A stretch of DNA of 64,000 nt from Sphagnum compactum. Lineage: Eukaryota; Bryophyta; Sphagnopsida; Sphagnales. The notes under the pieces were generated by a model. The model was not told the origin of the DNA. It searched no databases and saw nothing but the letters and a program-made list of their open reading frames with translations. The stretch spans positions 10,049,118 through 10,113,117 of the forward strand of contig OZ234503.1 of assembly GCA_965153455.1 (NCBI GenBank), read 5' to 3'. The position numbers and the translations under genes are program-made. This document shows, piece by piece, positions 61,271 through 64,000 of this stretch. Every line of letters begins with the position of its first letter. Positions within the stretch are counted from its first letter, which is position 1.

Positions 61271-61700
61271 CTTAACTGGCTCCAGTTAACATTAAACCGG
61301 AGAGAAGAAGGAAAAATGGGGAGAACACGCCCAAAAGCTTAGCAAAGCTCTTAACCGGCTCCAGTCAACATAAACCGGAGAGAAGGAAGAGTGGGGAGAA
61401 CACACCCAAAAAGCTTACCAAACCTCTTAACTGGCTCCAGTTAACGTTAACGGGAGAGAAGAAGGAGGAAGAATGGGAAGAAGAACACGCCCAAAAGGCT
61501 TAGCAAAAACCTCTTAACTGGCTCCAGTTAACGTTAACGGGAGAGAAGAAGGAAGAATGGGAAGAACACGCGCAGCAGCTTAGCAAAGCTCTTAACTGGA
61601 TCCAGTTAACGTTAACTGGAGAGAAGAAGTAAGAATGTGAAGAACACGCCCAAAAGCTTAGCAAAACCTCTTAACTGCCTCCAGTTAACGTTAACCGGAG
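61271..61700. repeat. Six-copy tandem array with MYB-type dyad cores
   Basis: Cores start at 61271, 61350, 61426, 61513, 61591 and 61670, so periods are 79, 76, 87, 78 and 79 bp. The commonest core contains the perfect 18-bp dyad TTAACTGGCTCCAGTTAA, overlapping a palindrome GTTAACGTTAAC and followed by (C/G/T)GGAG. Spacers share GAGAGAAG, AAGAACACGCCCAAAAG and CTTAGCAAA. AACTG/CAGTT matches the plant MYB recognition core, and AACGG in copies 3 and 4 resembles the MSA core. The array lies about 0.9-1.3 kb upstream of the STICHEL-like start. Confidence 0.9.
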
Positions 61701-62586
61701 CAGTAGCAGAAGGCGAAAGAGAAACACAAATGAAAAAGAAAGAAAGAAATAATAATTAATATAATATTAATTCCTAGTGACGGTATCAACTATGTACCCT
61801 TGTAGCTTACAGTTAACTCTTGTACCGGTTTAAGTACAGTTAGTTCAACATCCATGCCAGAAGATATAATAATTCATTTTCCCAAGGATTTTTCTCTTTC
61901 CAGAACCTGTAAGTTACTGCACTAACTAACTAACTATCTGACTAAAAACCCCTCTAGTTAGTGCCTTTGGTTTTAGGTTAGCTATTTTTTAACAACCTGT
62001 ATTGTTGCCCTCTGCCTGCACAAAGATATAGCTAACCCAACCAAAGCTTTTAACTAACTAAAGGCCATTTACCAAAAGAGATTTTTAAATTTAAAAGTAA
62101 AAAAAAATATTTTAATAACTAAGTCTAACTAGTTTATATAACATTCAATTTTAGTAGTAGGCAAGTAGTTAGGTCATTCAATCAATGAATTATACAAGAA
62201 AATTTCGCATCATTCATGTATATGATTCAATCAATCAAAACAAACAAGCAAACAAACCCAACAATTAGCATCTTTGGGCAAAGACATGTGTTTGTTCATT
62301 TCTTATGTTTTGGTGGGTGCGAGTTGTTTGGCGGCTGTGGAGCATGGCATTGTAAGTTTTGAACTTGTTGCTAAAGGTTTTTAAAATTTTCAGTTTGCTT
62401 GATTTGTCGATCAACACATGATCTGAAACTTTTTCAACACATGATCTGAAACTTTGTGTGTGTGTGAAGATCGCATGGCACAAAGTGAAACCAATTTATG
62501 TCCATTGTTAAATTAGACTTTCTATTTGAAAGAGAAAAATCTGGATCCAAATTAAAAACATGGGACCCTGCAGAGACACACAGTGA

Positions 62587-62637
<51 letters not shown>

Positions 62638-64000
62638 GGCGGGCTGCTGACACTTACTTATAGGGTCTGTATATTCTTTAAGTACTTTTGCTTTGATTAA
62701 ATGCTCTTCTTCCTGGCTTGAAAATCAAACAATGTAGGTATTGATGCCTGACCAGTTTTTGATAGTACAGGACTCCTGTCCATGCATGGCAGATCGTCAA
62801 AATAATGTGAAAGCTCTGATCTCACTCACAATTTTTAAGAATGACAAAGATTTGGGGTCCTTTCCAGCTGTTTTTTAAAATTTTTGGGAGAAATTTTTGG
62901 GAAAAATATGTCTTTAGGGTTTAAGGGTTTTTTGGGGAAAATTTTGTCAGGTTTTCATCAAGCTCACAAATTTTTTAAAAGAATTCCCTGATCCTTACAT
63001 ACTCACATTGATACTTTCAACTACATAGGGGTAATGTGGATGTTATTTGTTAGGGTTGATTTTTGGTCTGTTGGACGATGCATGTGTGGTGACCAAAATA
63101 CTAGTCAGCGATCTAGCTAGTTACCTTAATAATAATGCATTACCTCTAGAGAGTGGGACTCTGGAGTCTGGGCCTGGCAGACTATTTGCAGCTTGCAAAA
63201 TTGCAAAACCCATTTTCAAAACATTTTTCATCACTGGATCCTGAGATGAGTTTCCTGAGTTCCTGTTGTTGGCGGTCTTTCCCATGGATTCACTTTAGTA
63301 CATAAGCAGATTTGTAGAGTGGAAGTGTGCATGTACCAAGATGAAATGTAAGTACTCTGCCTACCTAGATTGGCTTGCAGACCAAACACAAGAATGTAAA
63401 CAGTGGCAATACAGAAAGAAGCGAGGCATTTTATGAAAGAGAAGAAAAACCCACAACAAGTAAAACCTTGACTTGATTTTATTTTAAGTTTTCTCCCATT
63501 TAGTGACAATGTTGTCACAAGAGTTGTTGGAGGAAGGAAACTGACTGCAGTTGATTATGGAAACAATCCAAGCTTAACTTTGTCTGGAGTAAGGTGATTT
63601 GGTTGCCTGGGTGGGTTGGTGGGGTGATGTTATACTTGTATACAAGGGAACTTCATTCGTCTTCATTGCGGCCAAAGTTCAACAACAGTCACCAGTGCAC
63701 CATGACAGATGGACGGTAGGACGTGGATGGGAAACACTTTTTCATGGGGTTTCAGTTCTGTAGCTAAACATAGTGGTTATCTCAGTTTTTTGTGGGCTCT
63801 ACTTTCTGGATGACAAAAGGGGTTTAGGGTTTAATCTACTTGCCTGAAATGCAAGTCTTCGCACCTGGATGAATTAGGTAGGGTGTTATATTTTTCAAAA
63901 GTGATATTAGAGACTCTTGATGAGTATTTACAAAGTTAATACCCGAAAAGTACAATACTTAGTCGACATGGGTACTTTCGAAGTAGACCACATTTTCATA
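61701..64000. other. Intergenic region to the window end
   Basis: Contains AACTAACT-type runs (61920-61935), a short tandem of CAACACATGATCTGAAACTT (about 62413-62453), a GT/GA compound microsatellite (62587-62634) and GGGTTTA-like phrases near 62920 and 63820. I found no gene. The open frames are short and unlike known proteins. Confidence 0.6.
62587..62634. repeat. Compound (GT)n(GA)n microsatellite
   Basis: About eight GT units run directly into about sixteen GA units. Confidence 0.95.

Noticed and set aside
1-64000. CRISPR arrays, rRNA genes, tRNA genes and bacterial-type operons
   Set aside because: None was recognised by eye. The direct repeats present are tandem or have the wrong unit and spacer structure. 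A tRNA search program was not available, so a missed tRNA cannot be excluded.

Overview
The window is nuclear DNA of a land plant. Its genes are split by many short GT-AG introns. Every recognisable protein has a plant-type architecture: an ALA1-type flippase, a MYND-type UBP16-like deubiquitinase, a STICHEL-like protein and a thylakoid-lumen protein. Between the genes lie AT-rich repeats and decayed transposons. The species cannot be fixed from sequence alone. The degenerate reverse-transcriptase family and the compact introns made me think of a non-seed vascular plant, but that is a weak inference.

Layout. 1-4.9 kb: intergenic, with short decayed repeats. 4.9-6.7 kb (-): four-exon gene for a small PsaN-like lumen protein with a Tat-type signal. 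6.7-15.2 kb: transposon-rich spacer holding a broken reverse-transcriptase element, a solo LTR nested in it with a perfect 5-bp target duplication, a 216-bp MITE-like element and a tandem repeat. 15.2-22.7 kb (+): GC-rich 5' region and a ten-exon P4-ATPase flippase. 24.3-28.8 kb (-): TVP38/TMEM64 (SNARE-associated Golgi, DedA-like) membrane protein, convergent with the flippase. 29-34.4 kb: AT-rich spacer with a second solo LTR of the same family and a 410-bp non-autonomous Helitron. 34.5-41.4 kb (+): eleven-exon UBP16-like ubiquitin protease. 44.7-48.6 kb (-): fourteen-exon ULP2-type SUMO protease, convergent with the UBP gene. 49-54.9 kb: spacer with Ty1/copia pol and gag fragments flanking a 679-bp Helitron. 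55.0-60.4 kb (-): six-exon STICHEL-like gene. A six-copy tandem array built on an 18-bp perfect dyad lies about 0.9-1.3 kb upstream of its start. 61.7-64 kb: intergenic.

The genes are independent housekeeping or developmental genes: lipid flipping and Golgi/ER membrane proteins, ubiquitin and SUMO removal, a plastid lumen protein and a trichome/microtubule-associated DnaX-like protein. I see no operon-like cluster and no multi-gene defence or biosynthetic system. Exons were derived by hand from splice sites, reading phase and recalled family conservation. Internal exon phases all close, but first exons and UTRs are uncertain. The most notable non-coding signals are the dyad array upstream of the STICHEL-like gene, the two Helitrons with matching termini, and the nested solo LTR.
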